DNA of 64,000 bases from Halosimplex litoreum (GTDB lineage: Archaea; Halobacteriota; Halobacteria; Halobacteriales; Haloarculaceae): the NCBI RefSeq assembly GCF_016065055.1, contig NZ_CP065856.1:3471836-3535835 (forward strand). Reading direction: 5' to 3'. Position 1 is the stretch's first letter, and each line of letters starts with the position of its first letter. The notes below the pieces were generated by a model. That model did no database searches and was not told the DNA's origin. It worked only from the letters and a program-made list of their open reading frames with translations. This document shows positions 37,880-47,197 of the stretch, piece after piece. Position numbers and translations under genes: made by a program.

Positions 37880-38962
37880 TCAGACCATCGCGCCCGCGTC
37901 CTCGTCGCGGTGCTCGCGAGCGTACGCGACGAGGCGGTCGGCGTACGACGAGAAGAGCGGACACCGCACGTTCGTCTCGGCCAGCGCGCGACGCGTGTTC
38001 TCGTCGGTGTACGTGGTGGGCTGGGAGAGGTAGGAGAGCGCCGCCGGCTCGACCCCCAGTCCGTCGGCGACTGTCGGCACCCGCTCGGTCGCGACGCGGG
38101 CGAGTTTCGTCGTCCCGCGGACGGGGACGGCCCGGCGACCGGCCGCCCGCGCGAGCGTTCGGACGAGTTCGCGTATCGTCGGCGGATGCGGATTACAGAG
38201 CTGGTAGACCTCTCCGACCGAGTCCTCGCGGGCGGAGATGGCGGCCAGTGCGTCGACGACGAAGTTTCGGGGGACGACGTTCAGCCGATGGGCCGAGGGG
38301 CGCAGCGGAACGGGCACGACGGCGACGGGCCACTGTCGGAGGATCAGTTCGAGGAGATAGTACGGCCCGTCGAACTTCTGGGTTTCCCCGGTTCGGCTGT
38401 CGCCGACGGCGATGGCGGGACGGTAGACCGTCGCCGGGAGCCCGTCGGCCATCGCGGCCCGGACGAGTCGCTCGGCTTCGAACTTGGTGGCCTCGTAGTA
38501 GTTGTGAAACGACTGGCCGACGGCCAGGTCGCGGTGGGTGAAGACCCCGTCGTAGCGGCCGCTGACGTAGCAGGTGCTGACGTGGTGGAAGCGGTCGACG
38601 TCGGCGCCGAGCGCGAGCCGGAGGACGTGGCGCGTCCCGTCGACGTTGACCCGCTCGGCGAGCGGTCGCGCGACGCCCAGATCGTAGACGGCGGCGAGGT
38701 GGTAGACGACCCGGGTCTCGCGCCGGAGGCGGTCGTAGTCGTCGACGGCCAGGTCGGGGTCGGTGATGTCGCCCTCGACCAGTCGAATCCGATCCCGCGG
38801 GACGCCCGCGGCGTCGGCGAGGGCGGCGGCCCGTCGGGCGGCCACATCGCGGTACTGCGTCTGCACGAGACAGGCGACGGGTTCGTCGCTCCGTTCGAGC
38901 AGCCGCTCGACGAGCGCGGAACCGAGGAAGCCGGGGAAGCCGGTCAGCAGTCGCACCGTCAC
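37880..38962 (-). CDS. extended SDR/thioester-reductase-like NAD(P)-dependent oxidoreductase
   Basis: A 360-residue short-chain dehydrogenase of the extended type, close to male-sterility or Lys2-type reductases. The nucleotide site LLTGFPGFLGSALVERLL is near residues 6-23, DITDPDL and YHLAAVYDL follow, and the catalytic YYEATK is near 178. Such enzymes reduce acyl thioesters or act on long-chain or isoprenoid substrates. The GTG at 38962 overlaps the stop of the aldehyde dehydrogenase gene (GTGA), which indicates coupling; the second GTG two codons later is also possible. Confidence 0.85.
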   Translation of the reverse strand: MTVRLLTGFPGFLGSALVERLLERSDEPVACLVQTQYRDVAARRAAALADAAGVPRDRIRLVEGDITDPDLAVDDYDRLRRETRVVYHLAAVYDLGVARPLAERVNVDGTRHVLRLALGADVDRFHHVSTCYVSGRYDGVFTHRDLAVGQSFHNYYEATKFEAERLVRAAMADGLPATVYRPAIAVGDSRTGETQKFDGPYYLLELILRQWPVAVVPVPLRPSAHRLNVVPRNFVVDALAAISAREDSVGEVYQLCNPHPPTIRELVRTLARAAGRRAVPVRGTTKLARVATERVPTVADGLGVEPAALSYLSQPTTYTDENTRRALAETNVRCPLFSSYADRLVAYAREHRDEDAGAMV

Positions 38963-40548
38963 TCCCCCCACGGACCGGGAAGCGACCGGTTCCGGAGCCA
39001 GCGCAGCGGACCGAGCGTCGCCGTCGCGGCCGCGGCGGCGAGGCGGTTCGGGACCGCGTCCGGGAACGCGAGCGGATGGCCGCGCTGGGTGACGACCGTC
39101 CGCGAGTCGGTGTAGTCGCGGATCCCCTCGCGGCCGTGGCGGCGACCGACGCCGGAGTCGCCGACGCCGCCCATCGGCGCGTCCGTCGAGGCCCACATCG
39201 CCCGGTACCCGTCGTTCACCGAGACCGTCCCGGCCTCGATCCGGCGAGCGACGCGCTCGCCGCGGGCACGGTCGCCCGTCCACACGCTCGCGTGGAGGCC
39301 GTAGTCGGTGTCGTTGGCCCGCTCGACGGCCTCGTCGACGCCGTCGACGGGGACGAGCGAGACGACGGGGCCGAACGTCTCCTGGCTCGCCGCTGTCGCT
39401 TCTTCGGGGAGGTCGGTCAACACCGTCGGCTCGTAGACCCACGGACCCACGTCATCGCGTCGTCGCCCGCCGGTCTCGACGGTCGCGCCGCGCTCGCGGG
39501 CGTCGGCGACGTGCGACTCGACGGTGTCGAGCTGGTGGTCCCCGATCAGCGACCCCACGTCGGGTCCCCAGCCGAGTCCGACGCCGAGGGACTGGCGTTC
39601 GGTCGCGGCGACGAACCGGTCGCGGAACTCGTCGAAGGCCGAGCGGTCGACGTAGACGCGCTCGGTCGCGATGCACAGTTGCCCGGCGTTGGCGAACGAG
39701 CCGTTGACCAGTCCGCGAACCGTCTTCGCGAGGTCGGCGTCGTCGAGGACGACGGCGGGGTTCTTTCCCCCGAGTTCGAGCGAGGCGTCGATCAGGTGCT
39801 CGCCGGCCAGCGCCGCGACCTCGCGACCGACCGCCGTGCTGCCGGTGAACCGCAAGTGGTCGACCCGCGAGATCAGCGGTTCGCCCAGCCGCTCGCCGTC
39901 GCCGGTAACGACCTGGAGCAGACCCTCGGGCAACCCCGCCGATTCGAGGAGTTCGACCGCTCGGAGCGCGGAAAAGGGGGTCGCCTCGGCGGGCTTGAGG
40001 ACGGCGCCGTTGCCGGCCAGCAGCGCGGGCAGGAGGTCCGAGACGGCGAGCGTGAGCGGGTAGTTCCACGGGGAGATACAGCCGACGACCCCCACCGGGC
40101 CGACGTGTTCCACGGCGCGGGTGAGCCCGGGGACCACGCCCGTCCGCCGTGTCGGTTCGAGGTGGCCGGGGCCCTCGCGGGCGTAGTAGTCGGCCGTGGC
40201 GACGAGGTCGAGGACCTCCTCCAACGCGTCGAAACGCGCCTTGCCGGTCTCGACCTGGACGATATCGAGCAGGTCCGGGCGGGTCGCGGTCACCGCGTCG
40301 GCGAACCGCCGGAGAACGTCGGCGCGCTCGGCGATGGGCGTCGCGGCCCACTCCCGCTGTGCCTCGCTCGCCGCCTCGACCGCCGCAGCCACGTCCTCGG
40401 CGGTACACGACGGGACGGTACCCACGGACTCACCGGTAACCGGCGAGCGGACGTCGAGCGGGGCGCGGTCGTCGACCGTCGTGACGCCCGTTCGCAGGCG
40501 GCCCTGGCGACCTGTCGACAGCACCGACTCGACCTTCGAACGACTCAT
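38959..40548 (-). CDS. aldehyde dehydrogenase family protein (succinate-semialdehyde-dehydrogenase-like)
   Basis: A 529-residue NAD(P)-dependent aldehyde dehydrogenase. The cofactor and catalytic motifs are FTGSTAVGREVAAL, SLELGGKNPAVVL (general-base Glu) and NAGQLCIATERVY (nucleophilic Cys). It resembles GabD-type enzymes but has about 40 extra C-terminal residues, with a hydrophobic stretch AAAAATATLGPLRWL, which may bring it to a membrane. It overlaps and precedes the SDR gene, so the two likely act on one aldehyde/acid pair. The substrate is uncertain. Confidence 0.88.
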   Translation of the reverse strand: MSRSKVESVLSTGRQGRLRTGVTTVDDRAPLDVRSPVTGESVGTVPSCTAEDVAAAVEAASEAQREWAATPIAERADVLRRFADAVTATRPDLLDIVQVETGKARFDALEEVLDLVATADYYAREGPGHLEPTRRTGVVPGLTRAVEHVGPVGVVGCISPWNYPLTLAVSDLLPALLAGNGAVLKPAEATPFSALRAVELLESAGLPEGLLQVVTGDGERLGEPLISRVDHLRFTGSTAVGREVAALAGEHLIDASLELGGKNPAVVLDDADLAKTVRGLVNGSFANAGQLCIATERVYVDRSAFDEFRDRFVAATERQSLGVGLGWGPDVGSLIGDHQLDTVESHVADARERGATVETGGRRRDDVGPWVYEPTVLTDLPEEATAASQETFGPVVSLVPVDGVDEAVERANDTDYGLHASVWTGDRARGERVARRIEAGTVSVNDGYRAMWASTDAPMGGVGDSGVGRRHGREGIRDYTDSRTVVTQRGHPLAFPDAVPNRLAAAAATATLGPLRWLRNRSLPGPWGE

Positions 40549-40689
40549 GGCGGTAGCAAGGGAGCCACACATTTCGGTGTTTCCCGCGAGCGGGGCCCGT
40601 GGGTCGCAGGTCTCCCGGTCCGTCGTCCGGCCGCGACGGCCCGCTCCGGATCGCGGCCTTGAAACGCGCGGCCGGCCGACGGTGGAGCA

Positions 40690-41724
40690 ATGACCGACGA
40701 GACGCCCCGAGAGACGTTCGAGCACGACCCGATCGGCCACGCGGAGGCGCGAGCGGGTATGACGGTCGGCGCGCTCGCCGACGAGTACGGGTCGGCCGGC
40801 ATCGGCGCGAACGCGCTCCACGAGGCCGTCGACGTGTACGCCGAGATGCTCGGTGACGACGACGTGACCAACTTCTTCGGCCTCGCGGGCGCGATGGTGC
40901 CGACCGGGATGCGCCGGATCGTCGCCGACCTGATCCGCGACGGCCACGTCGACGCGCTGGTCACGACCGGCGCGAACCTCACCCACGACGCCATCGAAGC
41001 CATCGGCGGCAAACACCACCACGGCGAGGTCCACGCCGAAGGCAAGACCGAGCGCGAGCACGACGAGCGCCTGCGCGACGAGGGCGTCGACCGCATCTAC
41101 AACGTCTACCTTCCCCAGGAGCACTTCGCGCTGTTCGAGGGGCACCTCCGCGAGGAGGTGTTCCCGCCGCTCGAAGCCGAATGCGAGGAGTCGGGCGCCG
41201 TGAGTATCCAGCGGTTCACCGAGGAACTCGGGCGGGCCAACGCCGAGGTGAACGAGGCCGACGACGTCGACGAGGGCGCTGGCGTCGCAGCCGCGGCCTA
41301 CGAGCACGACGTGCCGGTCTACTGCCCGGCGGTGCAGGACTCCGTGCTCGGCCTCCAGGCGTGGATGTACTCCCAGACGAGCGAGTTCACGCTGGACGCA
41401 CTTTCCGATATGACGACCATCACCGACCAGGCGTTCGACGCCGAGAAGGCCGCCGCCATGGTCGTCGGTGGGGGCGTCCCGAAGAACTACACGCTCCAGA
41501 CGATGCTCGTCGCACCGGACGCCTACGACTACGCCGTCCAGCTGACGATGGACTCCCCCGAAACGGGCGGACTGTCCGGTGCGACGCTCGACGAGGCGCG
41601 TTCGTGGGGCAAACTGGAGAAGGCCGCTCGCAACGCTTCCGTCTACGCCGACGCGACGATCACGCTCCCGCTCGTCGTCGCCGCTGCGCGCGAACGGATC
41701 GCGGACGGCGAAGGCGACCGCTAA
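40690..41724 (+). CDS. dhs: deoxyhypusine synthase family protein
   Basis: A 344-residue enzyme that transfers a butylamine (or agmatine-derived) group to the aIF5A Lys. The active-site Lys is Lys265 in VVGGGVPKNYTLQT. NAD-binding elements include TTGANLTHDAIEAIGGKHHHG and FFGLAGAMVPTGMRR. The ATG at 40690 follows a GGTGGAG ribosome-binding sequence. Haloarchaea probably use agmatine rather than spermidine; the aIF5A and agmatinase genes are 9 kb upstream. Confidence 0.94.
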   Translation: MTDETPRETFEHDPIGHAEARAGMTVGALADEYGSAGIGANALHEAVDVYAEMLGDDDVTNFFGLAGAMVPTGMRRIVADLIRDGHVDALVTTGANLTHDAIEAIGGKHHHGEVHAEGKTEREHDERLRDEGVDRIYNVYLPQEHFALFEGHLREEVFPPLEAECEESGAVSIQRFTEELGRANAEVNEADDVDEGAGVAAAAYEHDVPVYCPAVQDSVLGLQAWMYSQTSEFTLDALSDMTTITDQAFDAEKAAAMVVGGGVPKNYTLQTMLVAPDAYDYAVQLTMDSPETGGLSGATLDEARSWGKLEKAARNASVYADATITLPLVVAAARERIADGEGDR

Positions 41725-41814
41725 CGACTTCTGGCCCCACCCGTACACGATCGCTACTCCCCCCGTCGACCGGTCGGGCGCCCGTTCTCCGGGACCGAAT
41801 GATTTACTCGGGTT

Positions 41815-41877
41815 TTAATAATTAATTCTATGTGCTCGATTAGCAAACGAACAGAGAATATATCACCTTTATCACGA
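41815..41877 (+). promoter_or_regulatory. pckA upstream region, A/T-rich palindrome and TATA-like box
   Basis: TTAATAATTAA (41815-41825) is a perfect 11-base palindrome in A/T-rich DNA. CTTTATCACG (41868-41877) lies 24-33 bases before the ATG at 41901 and is the likely TATA box for a leaderless message. The palindrome, about 50 bases further up, could be an operator for a sugar-responsive regulator such as TrmB or TbsP, but it does not fit the published TACT(N)GAGTA TrmB motif. Confidence 0.45.
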
Positions 41878-41900
41878 CCGAATGTGATCGATCGAGTACG

Positions 41901-43433
41901 ATGTCACAACACGGGACGGCGATCGAGTCGCCGACCGCGGCGCTCGGGGACCCCCGATCGGCGGACAACGTCGAGTACGACCCGTCGTTCGCGTCGTTGC
42001 GCGAGCACTCGGCCGGTCTGGAGACGACGACGGAGTACGGCTCCCCGTCGTACGTGAGCGAGCACCGGTCGCGCAACGCCGACCGGACGGCCAACGCGCT
42101 CGACCGCGATTTCGGCACCGTCGACCACGGCCACGTCGAGACGGCGGTCGACGCCGCCGCCGACCGCGAGATGGTCTGTCTGGACCGGCAACTGGGTCGC
42201 CATCCGGACAACACCTACGTCTGTCGCTACTACGTCCCGAAGGAGTACAGCCGCATCGCGTTGGCGTGGGCCAAGCTCTTCGAACCCGCACCCGCCGATG
42301 CCGACCCCGACTTCGTGACCGTCCAGGTGCCGGACACCGACGAGGTCGCCGTCCGCGTGCTCCCCGACGAGGGGTTCACAGCGGTCCTCGGCACCGACTA
42401 CACCGGCGAGGCAAAGAAGTCCTTCCTGCGGCTGTTCATGTTCGACGCGAAACGCCAGGGCGGCCTCGGCCTCCACGCCGGGACCAAGCGAGTCCGACTC
42501 CAGTCCGACGAGGACGGCCAGTCAGCGGCCGGCGACTCCGACCTGGAGACGGTCGGGCAGGTCTTCCTCGGCCTGTCGGGGACCGGCAAGTCCACCCTGA
42601 CCGCCCACGACCTGGGCCTCGAAGCGCCGGAGGACGCGACGATGCTGCAGGACGACGTCTGCGCGTTGCGACCGGACGGGACCGTCGCCGGCAGCGAGGG
42701 CGAAGGGCTGTTCATCAAGACCATCGGCCTCGACGGCGACGAGCAGCCGGATCTGTACGAGGCCGCGACCCACGAGTCGGCGGTGCTCGACAACGTCGAC
42801 GTCGCCGAGGACGGAACGGTCGACTTCGACAGCGACGTCCACACCGCCAACGGTCGCGCCGTCGTCAAGCGCGAGCACCTCCCGTCGGCCGACGAGGAGA
42901 TCGACCTCCCGTCGGTCGACCAGGTCTTCTTCATCACGCGCAACCCAGCGATGCCGCCGCTCGCGAAGCTCTCGCCCGAGGAGGCCGCCGCGGCGTTCAT
43001 GCTCGGCGAGTCCGTCCAGACGAGCGCGGGTGACCCGTCGAGCGCCGGTGAGGCCATCCGCGTCGTCGGCACTAACCCCTTCATCGTCGGCAGCGAGGGC
43101 GAGGAGGGCAACCGCTTTCGCGATCTGGTCGCCGACCTCGACGCCGACGCGTACCTGCTCAACACCGGGACCGTCGGCGACCGCGACATCGGCGTCGACG
43201 ACACCGTGGCCCTGCTCCGGGCGGTCAGTCGCGGCCGCGTCGAGTGGACCGACGACGCGACGACCGGGCTGACCGTTCCCGACACCGTACCGGACCTGGA
43301 CACGAGTCGGTTCGACGTGGGCGAGGCGCTCGACGACGCCGACGAGCGCATCGCCGACCTGCGAGCCGAGCGCCGCGAGTACCTGGCCGAGTTCGAGGAT
43401 CTCGACGACGCGATCCGGAACGCGGTCTACTGA
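41901..43433 (+). CDS. pckA: phosphoenolpyruvate carboxykinase (ATP)
   Basis: A 510-residue ATP-type PEP carboxykinase that turns oxaloacetate and ATP into PEP and CO2 in gluconeogenesis. The P-loop GLSGTGKSTLTAHD has Lys230, the DDVCAL segment after it binds metal, and VDQVFFITRNPAMPPLAKL is the conserved second kinase region. Length and motif order are standard. With TbsP, the IMPase/FBPase family enzyme and GlyA in the window it fits a gluconeogenic setting. No direct evidence of shared control is visible beyond the upstream A/T region. Confidence 0.95.
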   Translation: MSQHGTAIESPTAALGDPRSADNVEYDPSFASLREHSAGLETTTEYGSPSYVSEHRSRNADRTANALDRDFGTVDHGHVETAVDAAADREMVCLDRQLGRHPDNTYVCRYYVPKEYSRIALAWAKLFEPAPADADPDFVTVQVPDTDEVAVRVLPDEGFTAVLGTDYTGEAKKSFLRLFMFDAKRQGGLGLHAGTKRVRLQSDEDGQSAAGDSDLETVGQVFLGLSGTGKSTLTAHDLGLEAPEDATMLQDDVCALRPDGTVAGSEGEGLFIKTIGLDGDEQPDLYEAATHESAVLDNVDVAEDGTVDFDSDVHTANGRAVVKREHLPSADEEIDLPSVDQVFFITRNPAMPPLAKLSPEEAAAAFMLGESVQTSAGDPSSAGEAIRVVGTNPFIVGSEGEEGNRFRDLVADLDADAYLLNTGTVGDRDIGVDDTVALLRAVSRGRVEWTDDATTGLTVPDTVPDLDTSRFDVGEALDDADERIADLRAERREYLAEFEDLDDAIRNAVY

Positions 43434-43532
43434 GTCGGGAGCGACGGACGGAGGAGCCGTTCGGGCCGGTGGAGGAGTCGGTCGCCGACGAACGACGACG
43501 GTCGGTCGACGACGGTCGAGCGTCAGCGGGGA

Positions 43533-43682
43533 TCAGACTTCCTGGGCTCGCTCTCTGGAGACTTCGGCGATACCGCTGTTGGCCGAGCAGGTCGGGCAAG
43601 CGTGGACTTCGCCGCCCTCGTCGGCGAAGACGCGTGCGAACTGTTCGGAGACGTGCGTATCGCAGTGGGCACAGGCAGGCAT
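43533..43682 (-). CDS. 49-residue zinc finger protein (DUF7563-like)
   Basis: A short protein starting MPACAHCDTHVSEQFARVFA and continuing through EGGEVHACPTC to end RERAQEV. Two Cys pairs, CAHC (residues 4-7) and CPTC (near 29-32), form one zinc site. The plan and length match the haloarchaeal DUF7563 family as remembered. It is too short for many gene finders. Stop at 43533 is TGA. It lies between pckA and the ABC exporter, reading minus; role unknown. Confidence 0.78.
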   Translation of the reverse strand: MPACAHCDTHVSEQFARVFADEGGEVHACPTCSANSGIAEVSRERAQEV

Positions 43683-43901
43683 ACGTTGAAATTCCCGGAC
43701 TGTCGTCCGTTCGAAGACAGGTCTCGATCCCTACAAGACCGTTTTCCGACCTGGGACCCAATTTCCCCCGAATTGCGGTCGAAATCAGACTCAGAAGGGC
43801 TGTCTCTGCGGGTCGGGCGCCGCGCACTCGTGACCGCGAGCGGTGACACGGGGCTGTCAGGCGCCTCGGTTCGGACCGGCCAGACGGCGCGTTCGGGCCC
43901 T

Positions 43902-45791
43902 TCAGGCGTCGCCGCGAGCGCGGTCGACGAACTCGTCGGGCAGGTCGTCGATCTCGCCGGCCTGGACCGCCCAGAGGTTGGCGTAGAGGCCGTCTTCCTC
44001 CAGCAGTTCCTGGTGCGTCCCGCGCTCGACGACGCGCCCCTCCTCCAGCACGAGGATCGTCTCGGCGTCGGTCACCGTCGACAGCCGGTGGGCGATGACG
44101 AAGGTGGTCCGGTCGGCGGCCAGGCGGTCGAGCGAGCGCTGGATGAGGACCTCGGTCTCGGTGTCGACTGCGGAGGTCGCCTCGTCGAGCACGAGGATGT
44201 CGGGGTCCTGCAGCACCGTCCGGGCGATGGAGATGCGCTGGCGCTGGCCGCCCGAGAGGCGGGCGCCGCGTTCGCCGACCTGGGTGTCGTAGCCGTCGGC
44301 CAGTTCCGTGATGAACTCGTGGGCTTCCGCGGCTTTGGCGGCCTCGACGATCTCCTCGCGCGTAGCGTCGAACTCGCCGTAGCGGATATTCTCGGCGACG
44401 GTCCCGTCGAAGAGGTACGTTTCCTGGCTGACGTAGCCGATCGACTCCCGCAAACTGCCGACGGTCACGTCGCGGACGTCGTGGCCGTCGACGCTGATCG
44501 CCCCCTCGTCCACGTCGTAGAGCCGCATCAGGAGCTTGACGGCCGTCGACTTGCCGGCGCCGGTCGGGCCGACGAACGCGACGGTGTCGCCGGCGTCGGC
44601 GTCGAAGCTCACGTCTTCGAGGATGGTCTCCTCACCGTCGTATGAGAAAGTCACGTCGTCGTAGGCGACGTCGCCGCGCACGGACTCCAGCTCGACGGCG
44701 TCGGGCGAGTCCTCGATGCGAACGGGCGTGTCCATCAGCCCGAAGATCCGCTTGCCGGAGGCCCTGGCGTTCTCGAACCAGTCGATGATGTTCGAGATCT
44801 GGGCGAGCGGGTCGATGAACCGCTGGGTGAGGAAGATGAAGACGACGAAGTCGCCGACGGTGAGCTCGCCCGAGAAGAACAGCGGCGGGCCCGAGAACAG
44901 CCAGAGGCCGCCGACGACGAACGTGGCGACGAACGACAGCCCGGCCAGGAGGCGCATCCCCGGACGGTAGAGGAAGGCCAGTTTCAGCACGTCCATGTTC
45001 GTCGTGTAGAAGTTCCAGGAGGCCTCCTCGACGCGGTCGGTCTCGAACTCCTCGGTGTTGGCGGTCTTGACGAGCTGCATCCCGCCGATGCTGTTTTCGA
45101 GGCGGGTGTTGAGGTCGCCGACGCTGGAGCGGACGGCGTCGTATCTGGGCGCGACCCGGCGGCTGAACCAGATAGTAAAGAGGGTCATCAGCGGCACGCC
45201 GACGAGGGTGACGAGGGCGAGCTGCCAGTTCATCGAGAGCAGCAAGGCACCGATGGCGACGACCATGATGACGAGGCGGAAGCCGTTCTTCAGCGCCTGG
45301 TCGAGGTAGCGTTCGAGGTTCGTGGCGTCCTGGTTGAGGATGGACATCGCCTCGCCGGTCTGTTGCTCGTCGAAGAAAGCCATGTCCAGTTCCTGCATCT
45401 TCCGGAAGGTGTCGACGCGGACGGCGTGGAGCGACCGGTGGGCGAAGATGTCGCTCGTGATCGCCTGGGCCCACGTCGTGACCGCGGTGACGACGAACGC
45501 GCCGACGATCAGGTACACGGAGAACCAGAACTGCGCTCTCGGCTCGGTCGGGAGCCACCCTTGGGGCACGAGCGGCAGCGAGTAGGCGTTCGAGCCGCTG
45601 AAGATGGCGTCGATGGCCGTCCCGAGTACCAGCGGTGGGACGAGACTGGAGAGGCGGGCGACGAGGTTCATGGCCACCGCGACGGCGAACCAGTGGACCC
45701 GCGGCAGGCCGTACTCCTTGAATACCCGACGGAGCGGCGCCGCTACCTCGTCGACCCGGTCTGCGACCGCGACTGTAGTGCCCTCGGACAT
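43902..45791 (-). CDS. ABC exporter with fused membrane and ATPase domains
   Basis: A 629-residue half-transporter. Residues 1-340 form a six-segment type-1 exporter membrane domain (first segment VHWFAVAVAMNLVARL). The ATPase domain has Walker A VGPTGAGKSTAVK, the signature LSGGQRQRISIART and Walker B ILVLDEATSAVD followed by the H-loop His in VIAHRLS. It works as a homodimer or heterodimer; no second half gene is adjacent, so a homodimer is likely. Substrate unknown; MsbA- or multidrug-like exporters carry lipids or drugs. The ATG at 45791 starts MSEGTTVAVADRVDEV. Confidence 0.93.
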   Translation of the reverse strand: MSEGTTVAVADRVDEVAAPLRRVFKEYGLPRVHWFAVAVAMNLVARLSSLVPPLVLGTAIDAIFSGSNAYSLPLVPQGWLPTEPRAQFWFSVYLIVGAFVVTAVTTWAQAITSDIFAHRSLHAVRVDTFRKMQELDMAFFDEQQTGEAMSILNQDATNLERYLDQALKNGFRLVIMVVAIGALLLSMNWQLALVTLVGVPLMTLFTIWFSRRVAPRYDAVRSSVGDLNTRLENSIGGMQLVKTANTEEFETDRVEEASWNFYTTNMDVLKLAFLYRPGMRLLAGLSFVATFVVGGLWLFSGPPLFFSGELTVGDFVVFIFLTQRFIDPLAQISNIIDWFENARASGKRIFGLMDTPVRIEDSPDAVELESVRGDVAYDDVTFSYDGEETILEDVSFDADAGDTVAFVGPTGAGKSTAVKLLMRLYDVDEGAISVDGHDVRDVTVGSLRESIGYVSQETYLFDGTVAENIRYGEFDATREEIVEAAKAAEAHEFITELADGYDTQVGERGARLSGGQRQRISIARTVLQDPDILVLDEATSAVDTETEVLIQRSLDRLAADRTTFVIAHRLSTVTDAETILVLEEGRVVERGTHQELLEEDGLYANLWAVQAGEIDDLPDEFVDRARGDA

Positions 45792-45928
45792 TCGGTCGTG
45801 TCGGCTCAGTCGACAGACGTGCAAAAGCGTTCGCATTACGGGAGGTCGATAGGTCAGATACCGGAGAGCGATTCCGGGACCCGTGGCGGACTCGTTCGGG
45901 CCCGGGAATCCGTTTCCCGACCTATCAG

Positions 45929-47005
45929 TTATCGGTCAGCGACGAGCACGTGGACCGGTCCGGAGCGGTCGACGCCGACCGGTCGGTCGAACGCAGCCAA
46001 CAGGTCGCGGCTGGTCGCGACGTGGTCGGAGACGCCGGGGATAGCGACGCGACCGCCGGCGAGGGCGAGGAAGACGAGCAGCTGGTCCGCCGTGTGTGAG
46101 TCCACGGCGGCGTCGCTCCCGCGGAAGCGGCGGACCTGGTCGGTGACTTCGGCGGCGACCGCCTCGGCGGGCGTGCCCGGTGCGCCGTAGGCGTCGAACC
46201 CGGCCAGTGGGTGGTGCCGGTCGTCCCACTGCCCTTCCAGACCGTCGTCGGTTCCCTCGCTGTCGCCGTCGTGGGTCGCGCCGTCGAGCCGCACGGCGAG
46301 AGCCGATCCCGGACCGTCGCTAGCGACGTACGCCGCTCGCCGCTCGAGGACTTCGATCCCCCGTTCCTCGAGCGCGTCGGTCGCGGCGTCGGCCTGGCGG
46401 TCGGCCACCTCGGCGTCGACGAGGTCGGTAGCCGCTTTCGAGTAGACGCGAGCGCCAGTGGGTTCAAGCGGTGTGTCGAGGGCGACGGGCGAGAGCGTCG
46501 AGGGCCAGAGGAACAGGGTGGCGCGGCCGCCGCCGGCGGGGTAGAAGCCGGTCCGGTCGAGTTCGACCGCGGCCGCGAGACCGAACCGACGGAGCAGTGG
46601 GAGTTTGACCCCGCGGTAGTAGGCCAGCGACGGTGACCACGACACGTCGGTCCCACCCGTGGCGGTGACCGCGAGCGGGTCGTCGATCGCCGCCGCCAGC
46701 GGGAGGAGCGTGTCGAACAGTAGCGTGACGCTCCCAGCCGTCCCGACGTCGACCTCGTAGCGGCCGCCCGTAAGCTCGCCGGGGTCGAACGTCACCGACT
46801 CCGAGCCCAGATCCGTTCCCTCGACGGTCGCGTCGGCGACCGCAGCGGCCGTCTCGACGGCGGCGAGGTGCTGGGGTTTCAGCCCCGGTTCCGGCCGGTC
46901 GCCCCGCACGTCGCCGATCGCGACGGGCTCGGCGTCGAGCATCGACAGCGTGAGCGCGCTCCGCAACAGTTGTCCGCCCCCGTCGCTCCCGTCCACCTCG
47001 AACAT
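45929..47005 (-). CDS. rtcA: RNA 3'-terminal phosphate cyclase
   Basis: A 358-residue RtcA enzyme that turns a 3'-phosphate on RNA into a 2',3'-cyclic phosphate through ATP. The start is MFEVDGSDGGGQLLRSALTL; the nucleotide-binding GLKPQHLAAVET is near 56-67. The adenylated His is His304 in DSHTADQLLVFLALAGG. It converts RNA ends into the form that RtcB seals; rtcB is at 33.6 kb. The ATG at 47005 is used because upstream residues are low-complexity. Confidence 0.93.
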   Translation of the reverse strand: MFEVDGSDGGGQLLRSALTLSMLDAEPVAIGDVRGDRPEPGLKPQHLAAVETAAAVADATVEGTDLGSESVTFDPGELTGGRYEVDVGTAGSVTLLFDTLLPLAAAIDDPLAVTATGGTDVSWSPSLAYYRGVKLPLLRRFGLAAAVELDRTGFYPAGGGRATLFLWPSTLSPVALDTPLEPTGARVYSKAATDLVDAEVADRQADAATDALEERGIEVLERRAAYVASDGPGSALAVRLDGATHDGDSEGTDDGLEGQWDDRHHPLAGFDAYGAPGTPAEAVAAEVTDQVRRFRGSDAAVDSHTADQLLVFLALAGGRVAIPGVSDHVATSRDLLAAFDRPVGVDRSGPVHVLVADR

Positions 47006-47197
47006 ACGCGAGGGTAGCCGGTCGCCCGGTAAAGTGTTCCCGGTGACCGCCACCGTCGCGTTCGCGCCGGCACGGCGGTCGCGGGCCGGTGGGGACGGAA
47101 CTGACGGTTTCACGGCGTGAAGCGCCGGTCGCCGACGGTCACCGACCGGCGGGATGTCTGACAGCGTGCGGTCGAGCGAGCGACCTCGGCCCGGTCG

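Noticed and set aside
43434..43532. Coding continuation after pckA on the plus strand
   Set aside because: Arg-rich frames with no start signal; the only credible gene nearby is the minus-strand zinc finger.
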